Shown here piece by piece: positions 1 through 11,368 of a stretch of DNA of 64,000 nt. The stretch is from positions 22,842,469-22,906,468 of the forward strand of contig NC_057790.1 in assembly GCF_014905175.1 (NCBI RefSeq). The letters run 5' to 3'. Each line of letters begins with the position of its first letter. Positions within the stretch are counted from its first letter, which is position 1. The notes under the pieces were generated by a model. That model searched no databases and was not told where the DNA came from. It worked only from the letters and a program-made list of their open reading frames with translations. This DNA comes from Aphidius gifuensis. Taxonomy: Eukaryota > Arthropoda > Insecta > Hymenoptera > Braconidae. The position numbers and the translations under genes were made by a program.

Positions 1-2578
1 CAGTCAATTTACATTACGAAATTATTCAAAATTAATTTACCTTTTATATTTCATTGCTAATTTTTTTTTAATTTTTTTTTAATTTCATATTTTAATAATA
101 CTAATTTTAAGGAATTATTATTGTTAATAAAGTATTGTTGTAGGCGTTTTAAAGTAAAGCTATTTTCTCATTAATATTTGAGTCAAAAACAACAACAAAA
201 ATAACACCCAGTTTATTTAATATTCTTAGAAATGATGGGCCACATTGAAAAGAAGATTAAAGAAAAGAATTTCATGTCAATTTTATATTTTATTTTTTTC
301 ATTCATTGTCTACTCAATTTTTCGCAATTGAGCTAAACCACCGGGACGAGGTAATTGCTATTTCGCTTAATTAGACACCAGGCCGACGTCATTTACCCAA
401 TTTTTTATTATTATATTTATCACCTTCTTTTCTGCTTTTTCTTCATCATTTTTTTTATTATTATTATTTTTTAAATATACTTCTCAATGTTGTCTTTATT
501 GTTATTTTTTTTTTAATTTAATTTTTATTAATTATAAATTTTATAAATTGAAATTAGTTGGTTCATTAAATATCAACTCGATAAATCAAATTTTCATATA
601 GCCAAATAATCATTATAAATTGCCTCAGGTAAATATAGGAAAATATTTTCCAAGATAATCGTTTAATGACTGTTAAATAATGATAATTAAGAAAATCTTT
701 AATATGGCAATGTGTATACCAGCTTGATTTACAGTTAAAAGATGCGTATATATAAATTTTATCAAGTGTAGAGAAAATTCCAGCCCACAACTTCTTGAAA
801 CTTAAATTTATTATCATGCTTCTAGCTATGCCGGAAGTAACTCCCTTACCTTTAGCCTTTTCAGTTAAATCTACCCCTTTTATGCAACTTGTTAACTGTA
901 ACTTTATCTTAGTCTATTTCTTTATTTTAAAATCAGTTAAATATACAATGTGTGTTTTGGCATACAGCTGATAGTAATAGGCATAAAAGAAGATTAAGAC
1001 GGTGAAGAAAAGATATAATGAATCTTTGATTTATCTATAAACATATACTAAGACTAAAAGTATGACGTTATAAAAATTTACTAACCATTATGTATTTCTT
1101 GATTTTAACAAGTTGTGCAAATTACTTTACCGATAATTTTATTTTATATGTTATTTCTAATCTAATCAATTTATTTTTATATAAAATTATAACGATAAAT
1201 ATTGTAGAAAAAACTTTTATAATTATACAAAGTTTTATAATCGGAAAAATTTATAATAAAATTAAATTAATATATATTTTTTTTTTTATTTAAAAAATAG
1301 AATAATTCAAAAATCTCTAGGAAACGCTTATCATTTTATCGATAAATAATTTCGTTTGAGAAATTTCTAAAATTTATTTGACTAAAAAGCTTATCATAAA
1401 ATTAAAAAATTAGAAAAAAAATATTTAAAATAAAATCAAAGTTTTAAACATTTTTATATAGCAAGCAATTTTTCTGTTTTTTTTTATAATTCCCCAATTT
1501 TCGTTTGTTTACTTTATTTCATTTTTTTTCATCAATGGTCAGATATTTATATAAACTAACAAAGTTTGTTTTTCATCGTTCAAATATCATACAATTTAAA
1601 ATATGTTTACAAAACGTTTCCGGTTACATTTTTATATTTTACAAATAATAAAAAACGATGTGTATTTAAATAGATTCGAATTACGTGTATGAAAAACTCT
1701 TGATAAAAATATTAGTAAAATAATATTTGAAAAAAAAAATAAAAATAAAATAACCATCGCTTTTGATGATGGAATAAAAAAAAAAAGCCTACATTTTACT
1801 AAATGCAAATAAAAAATAGGTGAATGGTATAAAATTTCAACAATCTTTTTCATGTGAATTATTTAATATTTTTGGAAATGTTCAACAAAGAACAAATGGT
1901 TTACTTTGATGAATATCATATTGTCCATCCAATTGGAAAATACATATTGTATATTTCAATGGCTCGCATTGTGATCGTTAGACATTCACGTAATACTATT
2001 AGTTTGATGAAAAATCAATTCGACATAGTTCCAATTAAATGATAAAGACCATCGAAATTTAATCATATCCAATTGTAAAAACCATCATGGCACAATCAAA
2101 AAAAATCTCTTTTATATTTCAATAATAATTATTATTTAATAGTAATAAAATTAGTATTTATTAGTATATAATTGAATTTGGATTTTTTTTTATTTTTATT
2201 TTCATTACTTATGAAATCATCAAACGTAAATCAAGTGGCATATATTTTATGATATATTTAATATCAATAAAATTTTTTATGACAATCATTACAATTATGA
2301 TGATAAAAAGTATCGAATACGTGACACGACATTAAAAATGAAATTACAAATGAAATTGAATGTGTCATGAAAGTCATCAATTATACACAAATTAATAATT
2401 ATCACATATTCAAATTAACTAAATGACATAAAATTCATAGAGACCATGTTTAAGCTATAAATTCATAATTACTTTTAAACTGTTACAATTTAAAATTGCA
2501 TTTTCAATAATTGAGTTAAATATAGTGTACAATAAATTTATGAAAAGTTAAATTTTGTTTTTTTGTTTTTGTTTACAG
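1..2578 (+). other. Intron of the nephrin-like gene, no exon recognised
   Basis: This stretch ends at a clear 3' splice site (TTTACAG at 2572-2578) that opens the first coding exon in the window, so it is read as the 3' part of an intron of the nephrin-like gene, whose signal peptide and first Ig domain lie outside the window. It is AT-rich with many T and A runs. A short open stretch at 1854-2042 has slightly richer composition but no splice context and no family resemblance I recognise. Confidence 0.6.
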
Positions 2579-5500
2579 CACCACCACAAAAAGTTGAGAT
2601 AAGTAGTCATCCAAATCAGGGTAAAATTGAATTAAATGTTGGTGAATCAAGAAGTTTAGAGTGTACAATAAGTATGGCTAAACCAGCAGCAACAATTGTG
2701 TGGTATCGTGGAAATTTTCAAATAAAAGGAGGTGATATGACTATAACACCAGTCTCAATTGACGACGGTAAGTTTAAAAATAAATAAATATATATTCAAA
2801 TCCTTGTAGAAAATGAGATAATAAAATTTTAAATAAAAGTTTTTGTTAGATGAAGTTTAAAGCACGATAAAATAAAAAAAAAACCCCGGTCAACCAAAAT
2901 TGCATTACCAAAAAACAAATAAAATAATAATAAAAATAAAAAAAAAAAAAGATTGTGCTTGGTTTTTTTTTTAACACATCAAATTGCAAATTGTAAAAGG
3001 AAATTTTTTTTCAAGTAACACAAGCACAACTTACTCAGTATATACTCAAGGAAAAAAAAAAAAATAAGAGTTAGAAAAAGTAAAAAAAAATTTATAGAGT
3101 AATTTCTATATCTTGCGACCAATTTTATAATACATGTACTTTGTATTTTGATTTTCCTTTTTTTTGTATTGGATTTAAAAATTTATATTCATGTTTTTTT
3201 CAACTACACATACAGGCAGCTTTGATTAAAAAATAAATATACATTTTAAAAAATCAAAATCATCAAAATAAACAGGGTGAATAAATTTTTCGAAAACATC
3301 AAACACCAAAATTGATTTTCTTAAGTTGATTCGTTTTCAACTTCTTCTTTTTCGTCATATCTATTCATTTATTTATTTTATTTAACTTTTTTTTTGATGC
3401 CAAAAAATCTTGAAAACACTTGAACGATGTTGGCAAACGATAACATGAAACACTCAGTTTTAGATGTATTTTTTGAAACTTTATTTTTTTGAAAGTCATT
3501 TTAAATCAGCTCGTATTTTCAAACAATCCAAACATCATCGAAAAAACAAAATTCATTCTTTTCTTGCATAGAAATTTTTGGCTTCAAAACTTGAATAAAC
3601 AAAAAATATCAATGAAGTTTAAATGAGAAAATATATATATAAAATATAAAATTGCAAAAAAAATTTATACAAGAAAAGATACAAAATAGAAAATATATTT
3701 TTTTTCCTTATCTTTTTTTTGACCCCCTAGGCTTTTTTGATCCTACAGCTCTTTTGGCAGTTATCCAAGTTGTTAAAAAAAGAAATAAAATAAAAAATCA
3801 ACGTCTTCCTTTTGCTTTCAATGCTGTATTCGCGAAGTAATAAATCCCTAAAAAGTACACAGGAGACGTTGCCCAACATCAAAATCACCCGGAAAATAAA
3901 TAAAATGACTTCTGCTGAGGCAAAGACCGCAGAAGGTGAAGAAAGAAATAAAGTTAATGTCAAAAAAAAAAAGCAACAAAATCAAAATAAAAAGTAATAA
4001 AAATAAAAAAAAATAAAAGCTGAGCCAGGAGGAGCTTTTAGCTGAGATTTAACCGCGAATTTAATACCCTTCCATCGCTTTCTACAAACAAGCCATAGCT
4101 ATACCTTCGATTTCATGACCATGAAAGATTTTCTATCGTGCTTCAAGCTTTCTCTCTTTTTTTTTTTTTATCTTATCCGATAGTTTTTTTACTTCGATTT
4201 TTTTTCTATTTGATGTATTTTCCTGTTAACTCTACGAAGTTTTTAAAAAACTTCCATCAAACTAATTTTTTTTTCTTCTTATCATTATTTATTTTATTTT
4301 TTTTTATTTGAACCTTCATATATTTTATCTCTGGATAAAACTTTTATCATAATAATTATATAATTTTTTTTATTTGAAATTTTCCAGATAAAAATTCACC
4401 GAATCCAAGTGAATTGAGAAGAAAATTACAAAAATATGATACTAAAAGTTCAATAACAATAATACCAACAGTAGATGATGATGGAACTGATTATGCATGT
4501 GAAGCAAGACATCCAGCAATACCAATTGATCAACCAATGAGAGCAACTGTAAAACTTTCAGTATTTTGTAAGTAAATAAATGAATATAATAATTAATAAT
4601 TCTTATAAAAGTTAATAACTAATTATTTATTAATTTTTGTATAATATTTAAGACCCACCTGGTGCACCATACATTGAAGGTTATACAGAAGGTGAAGAAA
4701 TAAGAAGAGGTCAAAAAGTTGATCTAGTTTGTAAATCACGAGGTGGTAATCCACCAGCTCAAGTTGTTTGGTTTAGAAATGATGAGGTGAAAAGTAATAT
4801 TTATCGTACATCAAATAGTCTATCTGAAAATGTATTATCATTTATCGCACAATCAGAAGATGATAAAGCAAGATATAAATGTGAAGTATCAAATATCATG
4901 AGTGTGACACCAATGAAAGTTCATGTTGACTTATCAGTATTGTGTAAGTTTACTATTGTCTTTTATTTGTATACTTAGTATATCAATTTTCTATAATAAT
5001 ATTTTATATATATTAAGTGTTTTTTTTACTAATAAATAATTATTATGATTTTATACAACAACAACAACAATAGTCCGTCCAGAAACTGTATCAATTGTTG
5101 GTCCATTTGAAGCTAAAGCTGAAGAAAAAGTAACTGTAACATGTACAACTGATAATTCAAATCCAGCATCAGATATTAAATGGATTGTTGGTGGTATTGA
5201 ATTTAATAATAGCAATTCAAGAACTTATTTAGCTCCTCAGGGTGGCTCAATAACAACGTCAAATATAACATTCAGTATAAATCGTGATGCACGTAATGTT
5301 GTTGTTATTTGTCAAGCTAAAAATGCTAAACTTGCTGAATATACTATGAAAACACATACCATTGATGTTATATGTAAGTTATTATTTATTTAATTTTATA
5401 TTGAACGATAAAAGACCTTTAAGTATTCGATAATTGAAAAAATTCACATTATTATAATGAAATCTTTTCAATATTATACTTGTCGTTTTATTTTTTTTTT

Positions 5501-8500
5501 CAAATTAAAACTACAGTAGGAAAATTTAAAAATAACAAGACATCTTATAATATCAATATTTTATAATAATGCTTTTTTTTTTTTCATCTAAGATTCTCAA
5601 TTACTAATGGCAAAAAAAAAGCTCATTAATTTTTATTATCAAGAAATAATGATTTTGAGAAAAAAAAAATGAAAAAAAAAAAATAAAACAATTTTTTTTA
5701 ATTATCTCTGACTATCGTCTATTCATCGTTCAATGTAATTTGTGTTTTTTTTTTTCCTTATTTTTGTTTCGTTTGAATGGAGAATAATGAATATTGGTTC
5801 AAGATCCCCCGGCGAGTCTAGCCATTACGGGCTATGAGGAAAATACACACATTGATGCGGGCACAGTACTCAAGTTACTTTGTACAGCAACTGCTGGTAA
5901 TCCTCTTGCCAACGTGACCTGGTATAAAAATGATAAAGAGGTAAGTCGAGACTCTCTCAATCATACTCACTCCAATTTACTCACTATCCATATGAAAGTT
6001 TTCAACAGTTTTTTTTTTATTTATATATATAATATTTATTTTTTATTTTTATCATTATCAATTTATCATTTTACGTCATAATTTATTTATTTATATCCAT
6101 TTAGATAATTGGAATTGTCAGAACTCAAGATCATGTTGTTTCAAATGAACTTGAAATATTGGTTAATGCATCAGACAATGGTGCACATATGAGATGTGAT
6201 GGTGTTAATTCTGCAACAAGTATTCCATTGAGTCAAAAAGTTGTACTAAGAGTTAATTGTAAGTTTTATTTATTAAAAAAATAATTTACTTAACTTATAA
6301 TAATTAATTTTTATAATTCTAAATTAACAGTTCCACCAGCACAAGTTAAAATAAGCCGTGAACCAAAAGAATTTCGTTCTGGTAAAATTGGTAAAATAAT
6401 ATGTGAATCAAGTAGTAGTAATCCACCAGCTGAAATGTCATGGTGGAAAGGTGGTATTGCTGTTGAAGGTACTAAAAATTCAAGTAGACTTGGTCTTCAT
6501 GGTGGCTGGGTATCAACTGTTGAACTTCAGCTACAATTTACTGAAGAAATGAATGATGAAGTTTATACTTGTGAAGCAAGAAATTCAAAAATGCAACGTT
6601 CAACTCATGATGCAACGAGTCTCAATATTTTATGTAAGTATTTTTTTTTTTCTTTTATTGAAACTTGAATTATTAAATGTTTTATTTTTTATATTAACAG
6701 ATAAACCAGTATTCACATCAGTGGATTCAAGTGAATTAGTTGGAATGGAGGGTGAACCATATGTTATATCAGTATCAGCAAAGGGTAATCCATCGAATAT
6801 AAATTATGTATGGTCTCGTGATGGTTTGCCAGTTAGTAGAGACAATTCAAGAGTAAGAACACATGATTCAACATTAAACATCACTCGACTACATCGTAAT
6901 GATGCAGGAACGTATAATTGTCAAGCTACGAACAAAGAAGGCTCATCATTTTATCAACTCAACTTAACAGTACAATGTAAATATATAAAATCCACTTGTT
7001 AAATAATAATAACATATTTTTAATTAAATTAAAATATATATTAATGTTAATTATAATGTTTTAAATAGATGCTGCTGAAATAAAACGTACATCTGAATCT
7101 GGTATTGTTTATCCAGCTGACAATGATGCAAAATTATTTTGTGAACTTGATGGTAGTCCAATTGGTGATGAATATGTAACATGGCATAAAGTTGGATCAA
7201 ATACTGAATTAAAAAATCGTTATTCAACAACATTTGCTAATAAAACATCATATCTTCATATTAAAAATCCAAATGAAGAAGATGTTGGTGAATATCAATG
7301 TAATGTTAATAATGGAATTGGAAATGTAACATCAAAACCAATTTTATTCATAACAAATTGTAAGTTAATTAATATTATTTAATAATACATTCAATTAATA
7401 TCAGGTAATAGAATTTAATATATTGTTTTTTCTATTAATTAAAATATAGTTAAACCACAAATGATAAATACAGAATTAACTAAAAAAGCAGCAGCAAATG
7501 ATGGCTCAAGTGTAAAACTTTATTGCAAAGCACGTGGTTCACCATTACCAAAATTTACATGGCAATATGGTGAAAAGACCTTATTACCAAATCAAACATC
7601 TAATAAATATGAAATATCACGTCAGGAATTATCAAAGCTTGAGGTATTATCAACATTAACAATAGATCATGTAACACAACGTGATTATGGAAAATATTAT
7701 TGTCGCGCACAAAATACTATGGGACAATTATCAGATACAGTACATCTCGATGTAACATCACCACCAGATCAACCAACAGATCTTAAATTTTACAATGTAA
7801 CACATGACAGTGTTACATTAATATGGAAAAGAGGTTTTGATGGTGGTTTACCAACATCACATCGCATACGTTGGCGTCAAGCACTTGATGATTTAGATAA
7901 TTATTATTATCTTGACATACCACCAAATGATTATACTGCAACAATAACTGGTCTTAATCTTGGCACGTATTATGTTTTTAGTATAATGGCTAAAAATTAT
8001 AAGGGAGAAAGTCGTTATAGACCAGATACCCTCAAAGTACAAACACTACGTGAGTATTTTCATTCATTATTATTAATTGTAATTAACTACTTTTTTTTAT
8101 GTTTATATGTACATTTTTCTTCATATCCATGCCTTCAATCATTTGCTTTACATTGTATAAAAAAAAAGAAAAAAAAAAACCATTTTAGATACAGTAGTTA
8201 AAAAGTAGAAAAAAAAAAGTAAAAAAAAAAGTTGCATGAGTACTTTTGAGTAGTTTAGCAAATTGCCTGTTAATAAATTTGAAAAAAAAAAAAGAAAGGC
8301 ATGATTAGAAAGTTGAAAACAGGTGGTTTTATAATTTGTATATGAAATATTAATTTGGCTAATATTTAGTTAAATGAATAAATTAAATTTATTGATAAAG
8401 TTTATTTGTAAAATATTGGCTTTATTATCTAAAGCTTAATAAGTAATTAATTAATAATTTGAATAAAATTGTAGAATAAAAATGAAATATTAATATTGAA

Positions 8501-11206
8501 GTAAAATTGTATAGATCAATAGAAATTAAATTGAGTAAAAAAAATAAAAAATTAAATTAATTATATAAAAAAAAATGTATATAAACTAACAGTCAGGTAA
8601 AATGCATGAATAACACTATCAGGGTGATGGGGGTTTATTGGCTTGGGTTACAGGCGAGGCGCCACCAACTGAGTTGACCGCCAGTGAGATTAACTCTTCG
8701 TACAGCATCGTCATAATCATCGCTGTTTCTGCCTGTGCTTGTCTACTCATTGCTACGCCCATTCTATACACTACATTAAAGTCGAAAAAGAAGTCTCATC
8801 GTTCTGGTAATTATTATTAATTTTTATGTATGTTTTTCTTTTTTTTTTTTTTTTCTTAAATCGATCCTCATCAACAACATGAACCACCATCATCATCAAC
8901 AACGACAATAATAAAAGGGCCCAATAATGGTTCAAGTCAACACGAAGTACTTTTGGAAAAAAATGATTATTCAATGAATTATGTCTATACTATCGCAGCA
9001 ACGTCAATCATCTTTTTTATTATTAATTTATTCATCATGTTATGGTACATTGTACGAAAGAAAAATAAGGATCGTAAGTTTAAAAATTAATTTTTCCCTT
9101 TGAAAGTGATTTAAAAAAAGAAGGGATTTCTATCTAAACTATTTGTCTAAATAGTTTTTTATTTAACAAAAAATTTATTGATTTATTTAAAAATTTCTTT
9201 TAATGTCTAAAGTTGATAGATAGTAATTATTTTATTTTTTTAAATTTGATATAGGCATCAACAAGTCACAAACAGCTGATATGTATGCACCATCAACAGT
9301 AAATGGGGACACGATGACTGGTGAATTGAGTTCAGTTTCAGACGAGAAGAGTGATGTTAATTTCGACGCAAATGATTACGTGGTCAGTGCGATCAGTCAG
9401 TATGTTCTTAGTAACAAGTAATTACGGAGGGTAGGTTTGAGTTCTGTTAACACTTTTTTTTTTTTTTTCATTTTAATTTTCTTTTAATCAATTCTAACAA
9501 TTCTTTATTTTTCATTTTTATTTATCTAATCAAATAACTACCCTCCAGTCATGGTTACAAAATTTTTAGCAACTCAAACTAGATAATGATGATTTTTTTT
9601 TTAAATTTTTTTTCACTAGGTTCAAGTATTATTTATTTTAAGAGAATTATTATTTGTTTATTAATTATTATAATATATATGGGGGAGAGTGATATGCATG
9701 AGTTTGAAACTATATATTAATGAATACATGGTAGATAATAATTTTAATCGTAATTACTTGATGAAAATTAGTCAGCTAATTTAGGTATAAATTTATTCAA
9801 GTGAATAGGTAGGTAACTAATTAGTAATTATTGTGTTATTCATTAGGATGAAGGGAGGAAAACGGCAGCAAGTACATATTTAATTGATCAAAGTATACAA
9901 GATTTTGGTAAAAGTGGTCTTGAGATGCAGGTTCATCATCAAGGTACTCTTGGAAGACGTGGTAATCACTTACCAAGTGTAATGCCATTGGATTCACCTC
10001 CACAACGTACAACAGCCGGTGGAACACTCTCGGGTGGGTCACCAATAACAACAACAAACAACAACTTCTGAGACTCAGCATAGGTGCAAAAACCTCTCAA
10101 GTTTATCGCTGTTAATATTATCAAAAAAAAATAATAAAAAATAAAGTTTTTCATTGGCCAGACTTGTTGAAAAAAAAATATTTAAAACATATTATATGTT
10201 AACACGAAATTTTCGTGCATGATTATTGTTCTATCACGTAGATAATTTCAATCATTTTTATAAATCACAGTCTGGCCTTCTTTGTCATCTTACCCTTTTG
10301 ATTATTCTTATTTTCATTAATTCAATGTTCAATTACAAGCTCAAATAATAAAACAAACAGACAGACTAACAACAAAATAAATTTATCTATATAACGTGAT
10401 ATCACTTCATTTCACGCATGAGTGAATTTGATCGGCTTGTTGAATTTTATCACCCATGAAAATTTGCGAAGACGAGGCACGCAAAATACCATTATACACT
10501 TGCGAGGTTTTTGTTCATTGCATGAGTTATAATTATTAATTATTATCATTGTTATTGCATATATCATTATTACATGTTCATCAATTATTCATTATTTATA
10601 TATTATAATGTTCAAATTGTATTTAAATTATGATTATTTTATTAACACTCATTCATCATCATACAAACAATGAATAATATTATAATTTTTTTATTTCCAA
10701 TTTATAATTTATTATTCATTATTTTTTAAGCTCAATTTTTTTTAATTTAATGTTTGATTGATGATAATTTTACAGTATCGAAATCGAGTTACATTGGAAA
10801 TCCAAGTCCAGCACCACCGAGCGAAGTAAATGTAAATTTTTACACTTTAGAGATGGACAGTGGCCGTTATACTGGATATGAAGCAAATCCAAGTCCTGTA
10901 TCAGTTATGAATGATACAGGTCCAGGAATATATTATCCATCACTTGGTAGTGGTATTCACACAAATCAATTAATTCATAATAGTGGAACATTAACAAGAA
11001 ATAGAACATTACCAAGACCAGTACCACCACCAGATGTTTGCAGTGTTATGACTGCCGGTACAAAATCACCAATACCTCCCTCAGTACCACCACCTCCAAA
11101 AATTGGTGCAAGAACAGGACCAATACCTGTACATTCACATGGACATCCATTATCAACTTTTACATCAACACCAAGTTATTCAGATATTGATGGGCATCTT
11201 GTCTGA
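2579..11206 (+). CDS. sns: Nephrin-family Ig/FN3 cell-adhesion receptor (sticks-and-stones/hibris), 5'-partial
   Basis: Type I membrane adhesion receptor. In flies Sns/Hbs bind Kirre/Roughest on neighbouring cells in myoblast fusion, nephrocyte diaphragms and eye patterning. Exons: 2579-2767, 4388-4567, 4653-4943, 5074-5373, 5804-5940, 6105-6258, 6331-6633, 6701-6976, 7069-7359, 7450-8049, 8654-8806 (or 8918-9073), 9255-9382, 9847-10033, 10776-11206, about 1205 residues. Eight Ig domains with paired Cys and D-x-x-Y-x-C motifs are followed by FN3 in the 7450-8049 exon, a transmembrane exon, and a cytoplasmic tail with a proline-rich SH3-type stretch (PPSVPPPPK) ending GHLV. Segments such as YIEGYTEGEE and RGGNPPAQ match fly Sns/Hbs Ig domains. 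Nearly all Ig exons start and end in phase 1. The N-terminus is off the left edge. I cannot separate sns from hbs orthology. Confidence 0.9.
8654..8806 (+). other. sns: Transmembrane exon A of the nephrin-like gene
   Basis: This 153-nt exon has phase 1 at both ends. It starts after TTACAG and ends TCTG before GTAATT. It encodes a short juxtamembrane stalk (EAPPTELTASEIN) and a hydrophobic helix (SIVIIIAVSACACLLIA), then a basic stop-transfer KSKKKSHRS. The stalk EAPP matches the position of a similar motif after FN3 in fly Sns. Its base composition is clearly more GC-rich than the neighbouring Ig exons. Confidence 0.75.
8918..9073 (+). other. sns: Transmembrane exon B, likely alternative to exon A
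   Basis: This 156-nt candidate exon follows AATAAAAG and ends GGATC before GTAAGT, also phase 1 at both ends. It encodes a stalk (NNGSSQHEVLLEKNDYSMN), a second hydrophobic helix (YTIAATSIIFFIINLFIMLW) and a basic stop-transfer (VRKKNKD). Joining the FN3 exon to either A or B, and either to the 9255 exon, keeps the frame open. Including both would give two membrane spans and is also in frame. The arrangement suggests mutually exclusive splicing; the 3' splice site of B has a poor pyrimidine tract. Confidence 0.6.
9383..9421 (+). other. sns: Possible alternative C-terminus of the nephrin-like gene (unspliced after 9382)
   Basis: The 9255 exon can be spliced at 9382 (TACGTG|GTCAGT, phase 0), giving NDYV then DEGRKTAASTYLIDQ from the 9847 exon. 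If this donor is skipped, the frame runs on through VSAISQYVLSNK to a TAA at 9419-9421, giving a receptor with a very short tail. Other donor-like GT sites follow at 9418 and 9431. Which is used cannot be decided from sequence alone. Confidence 0.4.
10034..10071 (+). other. sns: Second possible alternative C-terminus of the nephrin-like gene
   Basis: The 9847 exon can splice at 10033 (TCGG|GTGGGT, phase 1) to the 10776 exon, or read on through SPITTTNNNF to a TGA at 10069-10071. The spliced form adds the proline-rich tail ending GHLV; the unspliced form lacks it. Intron 10034-10775 is 742 bp and otherwise shows nothing coding. Confidence 0.4.
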
Positions 11207-11368
11207 GACATGCCAAATGTATCGGTGATACATGTCGGACAACAACAACAGCATCATCATCATCATCACCATCATCATCATCATTCACCATCTACTATTA
11301 TTGTTGCTTCTTCATCACCGAGACTAAATCAACTTAAAACTCATTCTGAGCATGTTACAAGACTTTAA
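11207..11368 (+). other. In-frame open extension after the nephrin-like stop codon
   Basis: Directly after the TGA at 11204-11206 the same frame stays open for 53 sense codons to a TAA at 11366-11368. It begins D-M-P-N-V-S-V-I-H-V, carries a Gln/His run of about 15 residues at 11240-11290, then SPSTIIVASSSPRLNQLK. Stops are frequent in this AT-rich DNA, so this is either a translational readthrough extension, a recently lost C-terminus, or low-complexity 3' UTR kept open by the CAT/CAA repeat. Confidence 0.4.

Noticed and set aside
1854..2042. 62-codon plus ORF in the first intron
   Set aside because: No splice context, no family resemblance, and length is not unusual enough in a window this size.
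3652..4140. Richer composition inside the intron 2768-4387, with short ORFs on both strands
   Set aside because: The Ig exons on either side join correctly without it and no frame has splice sites of matching phase; treated as intron.
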